A DNA stretch of 64,000 nucleotides from Falsiroseomonas algicola (GCF_011040385.1 NZ_JAAIKB010000001.1:1039658-1103657); one strand, 5' to 3'; shown: positions 49,874 to 59,473, counted from the stretch's first letter. Notes: generated by a model from the sequence alone, not told the origin. Numbers and translations: made by a program.

Positions 49874-50950
49874 TCAGCCTTGCGCCACCGCCTCCGCGAT
49901 CGCCTTGCCGACATCGACGGTGCCGGCCTGCCCGCCCATGTCGCGCGTGCGCGGCCCGCCCTCGGCCAGCAGCTTCTCGATCGTCTGCGTGATGCAGTCC
50001 GCCGCCGCCTTCTCGCCCAGGTGCTCCAGCATCATCGCCCCCGACCAGATCTGCCCGATCGGGTTGGCGATCCACTTGCCCGCGATGTCCGGCGCGCTGC
50101 CATGCACGGGCTCGAACATGCTCGGCGCCGTCTTCTCCGGGTTGATGTTGGCCGAAGCCGCGATGCCGATGGAGCCCGCCACGGCAGGGCCGAGGTCGCT
50201 CAGGATGTCGCCGAACAGGTTCGATCCCACCACCACGTCGAACCAGTCGGGGTGCTGGACGAAATGCGCGCAGAGGATGTCGATGTGGTATTCGTTCGTC
50301 GTCACCTCGGGATAGTTCTTCGCCATCGCCGCGAAGCGCTCGTCCCAGTAGGGCATGGTGAAGGTGATGCCGTTCGACTTCGTGGCGCTCGTCACCTTCT
50401 TCCGCTTGCGCGTCATCGCCAGCTCGAAGGCGTATTTCATGATCCGGTCGCAGCCGATCCGCGTCATGATCGATTGCTGGGAGACGAATTCGCGATCCGT
50501 CCCCGGGAACATCCGCCCGCCAACGCTGCTGTACTCGCCCTCCGTATTCTCCCGCACCACGTAGAAGTCGATATCCTCCGGCCCGCGGTTCGCGAGCGGC
50601 GACTTCGACCCCGGCAGCAGCTTGCAGGGGCGCAGGTTCACATACTGGTCGAAGCCGCGCCGGATCGGGATCAGCAGGCCCCAGAGCGAGACATGGTCCG
50701 GCACCCCCGGCCAGCCGACGGCACCCAGGAAGACGCTGTCGCTGTCCCGCAACTGGTCCAGCCCGTCATCCGGCATCATCTTGCCGGTCGCGGCATAGGT
50801 CTCGCAGGACCAGTCGTAGTGCTTGAGTTCGAGTTCGAAGCCGAAGCGCCGCGCCGCGGCGTCCAGCACGCGCAGCCCCTCCGGCGTCGTCTCCTTGCCG
50901 ATGCCGTCGCCGGGGATGACGGCGATGCGGTGCTTTCTCGTGGTGTTCAT
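49874..50950 (-). CDS. Tartrate dehydrogenase/D-malate dehydrogenase (isocitrate/isopropylmalate family)
   Basis: A 358-residue NAD-dependent decarboxylating dehydrogenase. The start HRIAVIPGDGIGKETTPEGLRVL is typical. VVRENTEGEYSSVGG contains the active-site Glu/Tyr region, the DVVVGSNLFGDILSDLGPAVAGSIGIA segment carries the metal aspartates, and FEPVHGSAPDIAGKWIANPIG the NAD pocket. Phrases such as LWGLLIPIRRGFDQYVNLRP identify the TtuC/YeaU branch, which oxidises D-malate, L-tartrate and related acids, rather than LeuB. It lies upstream of the tetR operon and could serve catabolism of the imported compound. Confidence 0.92.
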   Translation of the reverse strand: MNTTRKHRIAVIPGDGIGKETTPEGLRVLDAAARRFGFELELKHYDWSCETYAATGKMMPDDGLDQLRDSDSVFLGAVGWPGVPDHVSLWGLLIPIRRGFDQYVNLRPCKLLPGSKSPLANRGPEDIDFYVVRENTEGEYSSVGGRMFPGTDREFVSQQSIMTRIGCDRIMKYAFELAMTRKRKKVTSATKSNGITFTMPYWDERFAAMAKNYPEVTTNEYHIDILCAHFVQHPDWFDVVVGSNLFGDILSDLGPAVAGSIGIAASANINPEKTAPSMFEPVHGSAPDIAGKWIANPIGQIWSGAMMLEHLGEKAAADCITQTIEKLLAEGGPRTRDMGGQAGTVDVGKAIAEAVAQG

Positions 50951-51011
50951 GCGGGCTCGCTCCGGTCAGGGCGCGGACCCTGCCGCCCGCGGCCCGCTTC
51001 GGCAAGCCGGG

Positions 51012-53834
51012 TCAGGCAAAGACCACGTCGAAGGCCGGGTCGAAGGTGCCCGCCAGCAGGAAGGTGTCCCATCCCGCCGGCCCCTCCACCCGCCAGGTCG
51101 CGCCGGACACGAAGCGCAGCGTTGCCCCCGGCCCGTAGCCCACCAGCATCAGCACGTCGCCCGCCGCCGCGCCATTGCCGGCGAAATCCGCCACCCTCTC
51201 CCCCTGTGCCTCATCCAGCCGCAGGATGAACACATCATCGCCTGTCCCGCCCAGCAGCCGGTCGCCGCCCGGGCCACCATCCAGCGTATCGGCCCCCGCC
51301 CCGCCCGACAGGGTGTTCACCGCCGCATTGCCGACCAGCAGGTTGTTCAGACCGTTGCCCGTGCCGTTGATGGAGTCGCTCCCCACCAGGCGCAGCGCCT
51401 CCAGCGCCCCGCCGAGCGACCAGCTGACGCTGGACTCCACCGTATCGAGCCCCCCGCCATCCAGCAGCCGGTCGCCCGCATCATCCACGCGGTAGACGTC
51501 GTTGCCCGACCCGCCCGCCAGGCTGCCCGCACCCGGCCCGCCATCCAGCGTATCCGCCCCCGCCCCGCCCGAGAGCGTCTGCGACCCGCCCGATCCCAGC
51601 ATCCAGTTCGCCAGGCCGTTGCCGATGCCGACCAGCCCCGGCGCGACCAGCTCCAGCCCTTCCATCGCGGCGTCCAGCGTCCAGCTGATGCCGGCGCGGA
51701 TCGTGTCCTGCCCGCCGCTGTCCAGCACCACATCGCCCGCGCTGTCGATGCCGTAGAGGTCGTTTCCGAGCCCGCCATCCAGCGTATCCGCGCCCCCCCG
51801 CCCCTCCAGCGTGTCGGAGAGATCGCCGCCCACCAGCTCGTCATCCCCCGCGCCGCCGGTCAGCGCGAAGCGCTCGATGCCGCTGAAATCCGCGAAATAG
51901 GCCCCGCTGCCGAGCAGCCCCTCCCCATCCCCGAAGGACCAGACGAAGACGGCATCATCCTGGCCCGACCAATCCGCCACCAGCAGATCGAGGCCCGAGC
52001 CCCCATCCACCACATGGTTGCCGAGCCCGAGGACCAGCACATCATCCCCCGCGCCGCCCTGCAGCAGCGCCTCCGTCCCCGTCGCCGCCACCAGCGTATC
52101 GGCACCGGCCCCGCCATCCAGCGCCCCGCTGCTGCCCGCGCCGCCCAGCAGCAGGAGGTCCGCGCCGCCCTCGCCCCGCAGCAGCGCCTCCGCCACCACC
52201 AGCCCCTCCTCGGCCGCGATCAGGACGTCGTCGCCCTCGCCGCCGGAGAGTTCGTCATCGCTGCCCGCCACGCCGCGCAGCGTGTCCGCCCCCGCGCCGC
52301 CCCGCAGCAGGTCGGCGCCCTGGCTGCCCGTCAGGTCGAAGCGCTCGAACCCCGTGAAGCGGATCGTGACGGGGTCGCCCACCGCGGTGTCGTCCAGCAC
52401 CACGGTGAGGCTGCCGCCGGCGCCCGCATCCGGCAGAACGGTGATGGCCGCGATCGCCTCCCCCGGCAGCAGCCGCAGGATGTCCGACCCGTCTCCGCCA
52501 TCGGCCAGGCCGCGCTGCGTGGCGAGCCCGAAGGCGGTGAAGGCGCCCTGCCAGCGCAGCACCACCAGGTCATCGCCCTCGCCCCCCAGCAGCCGGTCGA
52601 GCGGCGCGCCGAGCAGCGGATCGGCCCCGGCGCCACCTTCCAGCGTATCGGGCTCCAGGTCCGGCCCCGCCTCCGCCAGGCGGCCCGCCACCAGCAGGTC
52701 ATTGCCGGCGCCCCCCAGCAGCCGGTCCGTCCCGGTGCCGCCGACCAGCGTATCCGCGCCCGACCCGCCATTCAGCAGGTCGGCGCCGCCATTCCCCTCC
52801 AGCCGGTCATTCCCCGCAGCGCCCAGCAGCGTGTCGCGCCCGCCCGCCCCCTCATCCGACGCATCGCCAAGGTCCCCCCACAGCGTATCGTCGCCGATTC
52901 CCCCATCCAGCCGGTCCGCGCCCAGCATGCCGACCAGGCTGTCATTCCCCGCGCCGCCCAGCAGCCAATCGTCATGGCCCAGGACCGAAGCGGTGGCGGG
53001 CGCATCGCCCAGCAGCGTATCGGCCCCCTCCCCGCCATCCAGCGTGTCGCCGAAGGTGCCGCCCACCAGGCTGTCGTTGCCGGCTTCCCCCAGCAGGCGG
53101 TTGTTGGACCCGAAGGCCAGGATGGTGTCGTTGCCCTCTCCCCCGAAGGCGAGGTCGGCATCCCCCTCGCCCGCCTCGCCGACCTCGATCCGATCCTGCC
53201 CTGCGCCGCCGCGCAGCGTGTCCGCGCCCGCGCCACCCAGCAGCGTGTCATCCCCGCCGCCGCCCTCCAGGCTGTCCGCCCCCGCCTGGCCCGCCAGGCT
53301 GTCCGCCCCCTCCCCGCCCCGCAGCGTGTCGGCCCAGGTGGAGCCCAGGGAGGTCTCGTTGGCCGCGCCGCCCTCGAAGAGCACAGGCAGGAAGGGCCGG
53401 GTGACGTTCAGCGTGTAGCCGCCGGTGCCGGCCACCGCGCGCAGCCCGATGACCCAGAAGCCCGTCGCGTTCACGGTGAAGGTGAAGAAGGGATCGAGCA
53501 GCCCCGCCGATCCCGCATCGACCACCGTCGCATCCGTCGCCGTCGCCACCAACGTGCCGGAGGGGTTGAAAAGCGTCAGCGTCAGGTCGAGCGGCGGCGC
53601 CGTGCCATCGACATCCAGCACCAGCGCCTCCCCGGCCGCGAGGTAGACGGCAACGAAGTCCTGGTCGGTGGTGGTGCCGATGGTGCCGGTCAGCGTCGCC
53701 GTCATCAGCGCGGGATGCAGGCTGCCGGCGCCATCGGCGGCCCGCGCGGTGAAGGCCGCACCGGCGATGGTCTGCGCCCCCGCCACGCCGGCCGCGCCCG
53801 TCAGCCCACTCTCGATTTCCGCGATGATCGCCAT
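51012..53834 (-). CDS. RTX calcium-binding protein with PPC domain, probably secreted by type I system
   Basis: A 940-residue acidic, glycine-rich protein. The first 30 residues lack a Sec signal. A bacterial pre-peptidase-like (PPC) domain seems to fill about 45-155 (DQDFVAVYLAAGEALVLDVDGTAPPLDLTLTLFNPSG ...). From about 165 there are dozens of GGxGxDxLx nonapeptides, many in the form LDGGxGADTL, in blocks separated by globular segments (DLTGSQGADLLRGG, FSGIERFAL). The C-terminus VVFA without cysteine fits a type I secretion signal. The repeats would fold in calcium. The start ATG 53834 has GGAGGGG ahead. No HlyB/D-type exporter adjoins. Enzymatic activity is not evident; adhesin or surface protein is likely. 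Confidence 0.9.
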   Translation of the reverse strand: MAIIAEIESGLTGAAGVAGAQTIAGAAFTARAADGAGSLHPALMTATLTGTIGTTTDQDFVAVYLAAGEALVLDVDGTAPPLDLTLTLFNPSGTLVATATDATVVDAGSAGLLDPFFTFTVNATGFWVIGLRAVAGTGGYTLNVTRPFLPVLFEGGAANETSLGSTWADTLRGGEGADSLAGQAGADSLEGGGGDDTLLGGAGADTLRGGAGQDRIEVGEAGEGDADLAFGGEGNDTILAFGSNNRLLGEAGNDSLVGGTFGDTLDGGEGADTLLGDAPATASVLGHDDWLLGGAGNDSLVGMLGADRLDGGIGDDTLWGDLGDASDEGAGGRDTLLGAAGNDRLEGNGGADLLNGGSGADTLVGGTGTDRLLGGAGNDLLVAGRLAEAGPDLEPDTLEGGAGADPLLGAPLDRLLGGEGDDLVVLRWQGAFTAFGLATQRGLADGGDGSDILRLLPGEAIAAITVLPDAGAGGSLTVVLDDTAVGDPVTIRFTGFERFDLTGSQGADLLRGGAGADTLRGVAGSDDELSGGEGDDVLIAAEEGLVVAEALLRGEGGADLLLLGGAGSSGALDGGAGADTLVAATGTEALLQGGAGDDVLVLGLGNHVVDGGSGLDLLVADWSGQDDAVFVWSFGDGEGLLGSGAYFADFSGIERFALTGGAGDDELVGGDLSDTLEGRGGADTLDGGLGNDLYGIDSAGDVVLDSGGQDTIRAGISWTLDAAMEGLELVAPGLVGIGNGLANWMLGSGGSQTLSGGAGADTLDGGPGAGSLAGGSGNDVYRVDDAGDRLLDGGGLDTVESSVSWSLGGALEALRLVGSDSINGTGNGLNNLLVGNAAVNTLSGGAGADTLDGGPGGDRLLGGTGDDVFILRLDEAQGERVADFAGNGAAAGDVLMLVGYGPGATLRFVSGATWRVEGPAGWDTFLLAGTFDPAFDVVFA

Positions 53835-54043
53835 GCCGCGCCCCTCCTGGCCGCCGAATCGGTTCCGGAAGGGTCGCATCCCGCAGGCTGCCAAGACAGG
53901 CAGGCCTTCACGGATTGTTACGACGTCGTCAACAGGAACCCCCGATCCGGTCGTTCTGCGGGACGAAAGGTTAAGATTCGCTGAAGCCGGCGTTCACGAT
54001 CGTCAGGCCGGTGCGCCAGCCCGCAGCATCCGCGACGCCGCGC

Positions 54044-56203
54044 TCACGCGCCAGGCTTCCAGCCCAGCAGCCGCAGCGCGTTCAAGGTCACCAGCACCGT
54101 CGCGCCCGTATCCGCCAGGATGGCGGGCCAGAGCCCCGTGACGCCCGCCAGCGTCGTCACCAGGAACACCGCCTTGAGCCCCACCGCCACCGCGACGTTC
54201 TGCCGGACATTGGCCATGGTGGCGCGCGACAGCCCCACCAGCTCCGCCACCCCCGTCACCCGGTCCCGCAGCACCGCCGCATCCGCCGCTTCCAGCGCCA
54301 CCTGCGTGCCGCCACCCATGGCGATGCCGACCGTGGCGGCAGCGAGCGCGGGCGCATCGTTGATGCCGTCCCCCACCATCGCCACCGGCCCCGCCTGGCG
54401 CAGCGCCGCCACTTCCCGCAGCTTGTCGGCCGGCAGCAGCTCCGCCTTCACGGGGATCCCCAGCGCCTGGCCGATGGCGGACCCCGTCCGCGCATTGTCC
54501 CCCGTCAGCATGACGGGCTCGATGCCCATCGCCCGCAGCGCCGCCACCCCCGCCGCCGCATCCGCCCGCGGCTGGTCCCGGAAGGCGATGAGCCCGACCG
54601 CCGCGCCATCGGCCAACACGACGGAGACGGTGTTTCCCTCCCCCTGCAGCCGCTCGACCTCCGCGGCCAGGTCGGCCATGCCGGTCGCCGCCGCCGCGAA
54701 GCGCGGGCTGCCCACCGCGATGCGCCGGCCGCCGACCGTCGCCAGCACCGCCTGGCCCGGCTCCGCCGCCGCCTCGGCCGCCGGTGGCACGACCACGCCC
54801 CAGGCCGAGGCCCGCGCCGCCACCGCCCTGGCCAGCGGATGGGCGGAGCCCGCCTCCACCGCCGCCGCCAGGGCCAGCACCGCGGCCTCCTCCTGCCCCG
54901 CCACCGCGACGATGGCGGTGATGCGCGGCCGCCCTTCCGTCAGCGTGCCGGTCTTGTCGAAGGCGATGCTGCGGGCGCTGCCGATCGCTTCCAGCGCCGC
55001 GCCCCCCTTCACCAGCAGCCCGCGCCGCGCCCCGGCCGAGAGCCCGGACGCCATGGCGGCGGGGACCGAGATGACCAGCGCGCAGGGGCAGGCGATCAGC
55101 AGCACCGCCAGCCCGCGATAGAGGCTGGTCTGCCAGTCCCAGCCCAGCAGCGGCGGCGCCAGCAGGATGATTGCGGCCGCCACCGCCATGGCGCCCGGCG
55201 TCCACCAGGCGGAGAAGCGTTCGATGAAGCGCTGCGTCGGCGCCCGCGCCGCCGTCGCCTCCTCCACCAGCCGGATGATGCGCGCCACCGTGTTGTCGGC
55301 CGCCCCGCGGGTGATGCGGATGCGCAGCGCGCCATCGGCATTGATGGACCCCGCCACCACCGCATCGCCCGGCCGCCGCGCCACCGGCACGCTCTCACCC
55401 GTCACCGGGCTTTCGTCGATCGCGGAGCGCCCTTCCTCGATCACCCCATCGCCCGGTACGCGATCCCCGGGCCGCACCAGCACCAGATCGCCGACGGCGA
55501 GGCGCTCCGCCGCCACCTCCTCCGTCCCGCCATCGGGGCGGAGCCGCAGCGCGGTCCGCGGCATCAGCGCGGCGAGCGACCGGATCCCCGCCCGCGCGCG
55601 GCCGGCCGCCACATTCTCCAGCAACTCCCCCAGCGCGAAGAGCAGCACGACCACCGCCGCCTCCTCCGCCGCGCCGATGACGATGGCGCCGAGCGCCGCG
55701 GTGACCATCAGCGTCTCGATGGAGAAGGGGCTGCCCGCCCGTGCCAGGGCGAATGCCCGCCGCCCGAAGGGCAGCAGCGCCACCAGCGTCGCCGCGACGA
55801 AGAGCCAGGTCTCCGCCGCCGGCACCACCAGCCCAGCGACCCAGGCCGCGGCCACCAGCGCCCCCAGCATCCAGACCAGCATCGCCTTGCCCGTCCGCCA
55901 CCAGGGCAGGCCTTCCTCGGCCGGATCGTCGCCATGGTCGCCATGCGCATGGGTGTGGGAATGGACGTGCGGCGCCCCCGCCGGTGCCGCGCCCGCCAGC
56001 GCCGTCGCCCGGTAGCCCAGCGCGACCACCGCCCGCTCCACCGCCGCCGGCTCGCCGCCCGTCACCGCCAGGCGCTCCGCCATCAGATTCACCGAGACCG
56101 CGGCGACGCCCGGCAGGCGTTCCACCGCCCGCGTCACGCTGGCGACGCAGGCGGCGCAATCCATGCCCTCCACCCGCCATTCCCGCCTGCCATCCGCGTC
56201 CAT
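54044..56203 (-). CDS. Heavy-metal P1B-type ATPase (ZntA/CadA-like exporter)
   Basis: A 719-residue pump. An HMA domain (WRVEGMDCAACVASVTRAVERLPGV) with the metal-binding CAAC is at the N-terminus, then a His-rich linker (HVHSHTHAHGDHGDD) near 80-95. Six or more membrane helices follow; the transport motif CPC is in LIACPCALVISV near 372. The phospho-aspartate is in DKTGTLTEG near 415, TGDNARTGSAIGQAL and GDGINDAPAL are near the C-terminus. CPC with the ending VTLNALRLLGWKP suggests export of Zn2+/Cd2+/Pb2+ rather than Cu+. It is divergent from a MerR regulator with a classical promoter between them. Confidence 0.95.
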   Translation of the reverse strand: MDADGRREWRVEGMDCAACVASVTRAVERLPGVAAVSVNLMAERLAVTGGEPAAVERAVVALGYRATALAGAAPAGAPHVHSHTHAHGDHGDDPAEEGLPWWRTGKAMLVWMLGALVAAAWVAGLVVPAAETWLFVAATLVALLPFGRRAFALARAGSPFSIETLMVTAALGAIVIGAAEEAAVVVLLFALGELLENVAAGRARAGIRSLAALMPRTALRLRPDGGTEEVAAERLAVGDLVLVRPGDRVPGDGVIEEGRSAIDESPVTGESVPVARRPGDAVVAGSINADGALRIRITRGAADNTVARIIRLVEEATAARAPTQRFIERFSAWWTPGAMAVAAAIILLAPPLLGWDWQTSLYRGLAVLLIACPCALVISVPAAMASGLSAGARRGLLVKGGAALEAIGSARSIAFDKTGTLTEGRPRITAIVAVAGQEEAAVLALAAAVEAGSAHPLARAVAARASAWGVVVPPAAEAAAEPGQAVLATVGGRRIAVGSPRFAAAATGMADLAAEVERLQGEGNTVSVVLADGAAVGLIAFRDQPRADAAAGVAALRAMGIEPVMLTGDNARTGSAIGQALGIPVKAELLPADKLREVAALRQAGPVAMVGDGINDAPALAAATVGIAMGGGTQVALEAADAAVLRDRVTGVAELVGLSRATMANVRQNVAVAVGLKAVFLVTTLAGVTGLWPAILADTGATVLVTLNALRLLGWKPGA

Positions 56204-56233
56204 CGCCGTCCCTCGATCCTCGATCCGGCATGC

Positions 56234-56264
56234 AGGATGGGACCTCTAGCGACTGGAGGTTCAA
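56234..56264 (-). promoter_or_regulatory. MerR-type promoter of the P-type ATPase (19-bp spacer)
   Basis: On the minus strand TTGAAC (56264-56259) and CATCCT (56239-56234) are 19 bases apart. The spacer holds the dyad ACCTC..GAGGT (56242-56260), as in CueR/ZntR-type promoters in which the regulator twists over-long spacers into activity. It lies 31 bases upstream of the ATPase start and 18 upstream of the MerR start. Confidence 0.7.
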
Positions 56265-56281
56265 GCCCCCATCTGGCAGCG

Positions 56282-56737
56282 ATGGGACAGACCCTTTCCA
56301 TCGGCGACCTCGCCCGCGCCACCGGCGTGAAGGCCACCACCATCCGCTGGTACGAGGCCGAGGGCCTGCTGCCCGCCCCCGCCCGGACGGAGGGCGGCCA
56401 CCGCGCCTATGGGGAGGCGCATCTCGGCCGGCTCGGCTTCATCCGGCACGCCAGGGAACTCGGCTTCCCCATGCCGGCGATCCGGGAGTTGCTCGACCTG
56501 GCCAGCCATCCGGAGCGCGACTGCGCCACGGCGCATGGGGTGGCGACGGCGCAGATCGCCGCCATCGACGCCAAGCTCCGGCGGCTGCAGGCGCTGCGGG
56601 GCGAGCTGGCGCGGGTCGCGGAGGCCTGCGGCGGTGGCCGCGCCGGCGAATGCCTGATCCTGGAAGTGCTGGCCGACCACCAGCACGGCCACTGCACCGA
56701 CCCCCTGCATGCGGAGGCCGGGCGGGAGGGGGTGTAA
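56282..56737 (+). CDS. MerR-family metal-responsive regulator
   Basis: A 151-residue regulator with the MerR helix-turn-helix (LSIGDLARATGVKATTIRWYEAEGLLPAPARTEGGHRAYG), the dimerisation helix (RRLQALRGELARVAEAC) and a C-terminal metal site with cysteines in EACGGGRAGECLILEV and HQHGHCTDP. The CxxxxxxxxC arrangement is similar to ZntR/CadR. It probably activates the divergent P-type ATPase in response to Zn, Cd or Pb. Its stop (TAA at 56735-56737) lies within the first bases of a double-hairpin repeat. Confidence 0.92.
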   Translation: MGQTLSIGDLARATGVKATTIRWYEAEGLLPAPARTEGGHRAYGEAHLGRLGFIRHARELGFPMPAIRELLDLASHPERDCATAHGVATAQIAAIDAKLRRLQALRGELARVAEACGGGRAGECLILEVLADHQHGHCTDPLHAEAGREGV

Positions 56738-56840
56738 AGCACTATCCGATCAAGCTGAATCAGCTTGATCGGATTTCGTGCTTTAAAAACAACAACTTCT
56801 AGAGCACGAGATCCGTCCAACTGGACGGATCGTGCTCTAG
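56736..56840. repeat. Double-hairpin repeat element, copy A
   Basis: The forward strand has AAAGCAC at 56736 to GTGCTTT at 56784 around a 14-bp perfect inner stem (56744-56757 with 56761-56774). A linker TAAAAACAACAACTT follows, then a second hairpin CTAGAGCAC..GATCCGTCC (56799-56818) with GGACGGATCGTGCTCTAG (56823-56840). Read in reverse it aligns with copy B. It lies between the converging merR and msrQ-like genes, and both stop codons fall in its ends, so it could act as a two-way terminator. Confidence 0.75.
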
Positions 56841-57751
56841 GCGCGCCGCGGCAGCCTGATCCGCGTCACCCAGGGCAGCACCGCCACCACCAGCCCCATC
56901 ACCAGCACCAGCTGCGCCGGCCGCAACCCCGCGCCCGGGTCGAGATTGGCCGCCAGGATGCGCGCCGCGGGCAGGTTGCTGGACAGCCCGTACCACGCGA
57001 ACTCCACCAGCGCCGCGCCGATGGCCGCCAGCACCGCGAGCCCCGCCAGCGCCGGGGGCGAGGCCCGCCACCGCCCCGGCAGCGCCCGCCAGGCCATCAG
57101 GAACAGGAAGACGCCCGCCATCAGCACCGCGCCATCGGCGCGGGACTTCGCCTGCAGGAACTGATGGAAGATGCCCGCCGCCGCCAGCCCATAGACCGCC
57201 CGGTGCAGCACCTTCCACCGCCGGCCAAGCCTGGCCTGCCACCCATCGGTGGAGGTCACGCCCAGCACCACGAGGCCCAGCAGCACCAGGAAGCCGAGGG
57301 TCAGGTAGAAGCGCAGCAGGATCTCGCTGGCGATCTCCGGCAGGTCCCAGGCCATGTGGCCCGCATACATCAGCAGGTGCAGGACCGCGTAGCCCAGCGC
57401 CACCAGCCCCAGCATGCGCCGGAAGGTCAGCGCCTTCGGCCAATCCGCGACATGGCGCAGCGGCGTGACCGCCAGGCTGATGAGCAGGAAGCGGATCGCC
57501 CAGGTCCCGGATTCCTTGGCCGCCGCCTTCCAGGGCTCCGCGCCGAGTTGTCCGCTCTCCAGCAGCCAGAGCAGCACCAGCCCCGGCGCGAAGGCGGATA
57601 TGAGCACCAGCATCCGGGTCCAGGAAAAGCGCCCGCCCCGGGTCAGCCAGGGCCAAGGGATGGAAGGACGATCAGGGGAGAGGGTCGTGGCGCTCATGCC
57701 CGCCCTTTCGCGCCGCGCGGCCCGGGCGTTACGCGGGACAGCCTCACTCAT
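56837..57751 (-). CDS. MsrQ-like ferric-reductase-type haem membrane protein
   Basis: A 304-residue protein with about seven membrane segments. FRRMLGLVALGYAVLHLLMY and HRAVYGLAAAGIFHQFL carry the paired histidines of the ferric-reductase-like transmembrane domain. This resembles MsrQ, which passes electrons to the periplasmic methionine-sulfoxide reductase MsrP, but no msrP is adjacent and the partner is unknown. It overlaps the stop of the ELM1-family gene by 8 bases if it starts at 57751; an ATG at 57697 would remove 18 charged residues. Its stop falls within the double-hairpin repeat. Confidence 0.8.
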   Translation of the reverse strand: MSEAVPRNARAARRERAGMSATTLSPDRPSIPWPWLTRGGRFSWTRMLVLISAFAPGLVLLWLLESGQLGAEPWKAAAKESGTWAIRFLLISLAVTPLRHVADWPKALTFRRMLGLVALGYAVLHLLMYAGHMAWDLPEIASEILLRFYLTLGFLVLLGLVVLGVTSTDGWQARLGRRWKVLHRAVYGLAAAGIFHQFLQAKSRADGAVLMAGVFLFLMAWRALPGRWRASPPALAGLAVLAAIGAALVEFAWYGLSSNLPAARILAANLDPGAGLRPAQLVLVMGLVVAVLPWVTRIRLPRRA

Positions 57752-58688
57752 GCGTCAGCAGACCCCGTTCGCGGATGGCCGCCACGATGCGCGCGACCTC
57801 GTCCCGGGGCTGCCGGGCGAAGGGCGTCGGCGCGTCATCGATAGGCCGGGCCTGCCCGGCGGCTTGGAGGCTGGCATGCAGGGCCCTGTGGCGCGGCCCC
57901 TCATCCCCGAGGGGCGCGATGAAGATCGGCGCGGCGGTCACCAGCGCCTCCGACAACATGGAGACGGAATCGCCCGACACCACCATCACATCCGCCCAGA
58001 CCAGGATGCCGAGATAGGGATTTTCGCCGGCACTCCCCCAGGCGTGAAGGCGGTGCGGCACGGGGGAGAGCGCTTCCGCCAGCGCCGCCGTCGCCGCGGC
58101 GCCCGTCCGACGGCTGGCCGTCGCCATGACGCTGCCCGCGAAGCCTGCCACCTTGCGGCCGAGCGCGGCGGCGATGGCGGGGTCCAGCCCCTCCGCGCGC
58201 ACCGGCCCGCCCAGCAGCAGCCCGACGCGCGGGGATGGCAGGTCGCGCAGGGCCTCGAAGCGGGTCCGCGCCGCGTCCAGCGCCGCCGGCGTCACCCGAT
58301 GCGCGGCGCCCAGGATCTCGATCCGGTTCGGCGCCGGGGGCATTCCGTCATGCGCGCCCACCACCTGCAGGTCGAAGCCGCCGCTGCCCGGCGCGCGCAT
58401 GCAGTGGACGATCCGCGTCCCGCGCCGCTTGAGCCACAGCGCCACCGGCGCGGAACGCCGCCCGGCGGAGATGACGAGCCTCGGCCAGGGCGCCACGAAG
58501 GCGGCGCGGCTTTCGGGCGTCAGCCCCATCAGCGTCGGCCAGGGCAGCGGCAGCCGCGCCAGCCTGCCCCATTCCAGCGGAACCGTCCGGAAGGGCTCGC
58601 CCAGGCGCTCCGCAATGCCGATCGCCTGCGCCGCCGTGCCCGCGCGCGGGTCGGCCAGCACCCAGACGCGTTCCGGGCCGGCACTCAT
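57744..58688 (-). CDS. ELM1-family (mitochondrial-fission-ELM1-like) protein
   Basis: A 314-residue protein of the ELM1/DUF1022 family: [22 protein letters not shown] at the start, [29 protein letters not shown], and [25 protein letters not shown] near the end. Plant ELM1 takes part in mitochondrial division by recruiting DRP3; the bacterial relatives look like glycosyltransferase-type (GT-B) folds with unknown role. It is coupled to the MsrQ-like gene and divergent from pyrE. Confidence 0.85.
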   Translation of the reverse strand: MSAGPERVWVLADPRAGTAAQAIGIAERLGEPFRTVPLEWGRLARLPLPWPTLMGLTPESRAAFVAPWPRLVISAGRRSAPVALWLKRRGTRIVHCMRAPGSGGFDLQVVGAHDGMPPAPNRIEILGAAHRVTPAALDAARTRFEALRDLPSPRVGLLLGGPVRAEGLDPAIAAALGRKVAGFAGSVMATASRRTGAAATAALAEALSPVPHRLHAWGSAGENPYLGILVWADVMVVSGDSVSMLSEALVTAAPIFIAPLGDEGPRHRALHASLQAAGQARPIDDAPTPFARQPRDEVARIVAAIRERGLLTHE

Positions 58689-58759
58689 GGACGCGCCCCG
58701 CTCACTTGGTTACGAACAACCCGCACACACGCCGCCCGACACCCGAGGATTTCGTCACG

Positions 58760-59473
58760 ATGGCCATTCCCCACGCCTCCGACTGGGACCGCGACGCCGC
58801 GCTGACCACCGCGCGCATCCTGCTGGAAATCAAGGCGGTGAACTTCCGGCCGGAGGAGCCCTACACCTTCACCAGCGGCTGGAAGAGCCCCGTCTACATC
58901 GATTGCCGCAAGATCATCTCCTTCCCCCGCGCCCGCAACCGCATCTGCGACCTGGCGGTGGAGAAGATCGGCCGCCACATCGGCTACGAGACCATCGAAT
59001 CGGTGGTGGGCGGAGAGACCGCCGGCATCCCCTTCGGCGCCTGGATCGCCGACCGCATGATGGCCCCCATGGCCTATGTCCGGAAGAAGCCCAAGGGCTT
59101 CGGCCGCAACGCCCAGATCGAGGGCGAGGTCCCCGTCGGCCAGAAGACCCTGCTGGTGGAGGACCTCACCACCGACGGCGCCTCCAAGATCAAGTTCGCC
59201 CAGGCGCTGCGCGATGCGGGGGCCATCTGCGACCACACCTTCGTCGTCTTCTACTACGGCGTCTTCCCCGGCAGCTTCGAGCAGATGAAGTCCATGGGCC
59301 TCAACCTGCACCACCTCTGCACCTGGTGGGATGTGCTGGAAGTGTGCCGGGAACGCCCCTATTTCAGCGAGACGGCGCTGAAGGAAGTCCGCAAGTTCCT
59401 GGAGGACCCCGTGGGCTGGTCCAAGGCCCATGGCGGCATCGGCAGCCTGGCGGAGGCCAAGCCGAAGGAGTGA
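58760..59473 (+). CDS. pyrE: Orotate phosphoribosyltransferase
   Basis: PyrE joins orotate and PRPP to form OMP in pyrimidine synthesis. The 237-residue length suits the longer alphaproteobacterial form. [22 protein letters not shown] is the family start, [19 protein letters not shown] and [16 protein letters not shown] hold the PRPP loop with its two acidic residues. I chose the ATG at 58760, since upstream residues (from GTG 58706) are poorly conserved. Confidence 0.96.
   Translation: MAIPHASDWDRDAALTTARILLEIKAVNFRPEEPYTFTSGWKSPVYIDCRKIISFPRARNRICDLAVEKIGRHIGYETIESVVGGETAGIPFGAWIADRMMAPMAYVRKKPKGFGRNAQIEGEVPVGQKTLLVEDLTTDGASKIKFAQALRDAGAICDHTFVVFYYGVFPGSFEQMKSMGLNLHHLCTWWDVLEVCRERPYFSETALKEVRKFLEDPVGWSKAHGGIGSLAEAKPKE

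Noticed and set aside
51200..53350. Tandem repeat or CRISPR-like pattern
   Set aside because: The periodic sequence encodes the RTX nonapeptides in frame; spacers and repeats of CRISPR type are absent.
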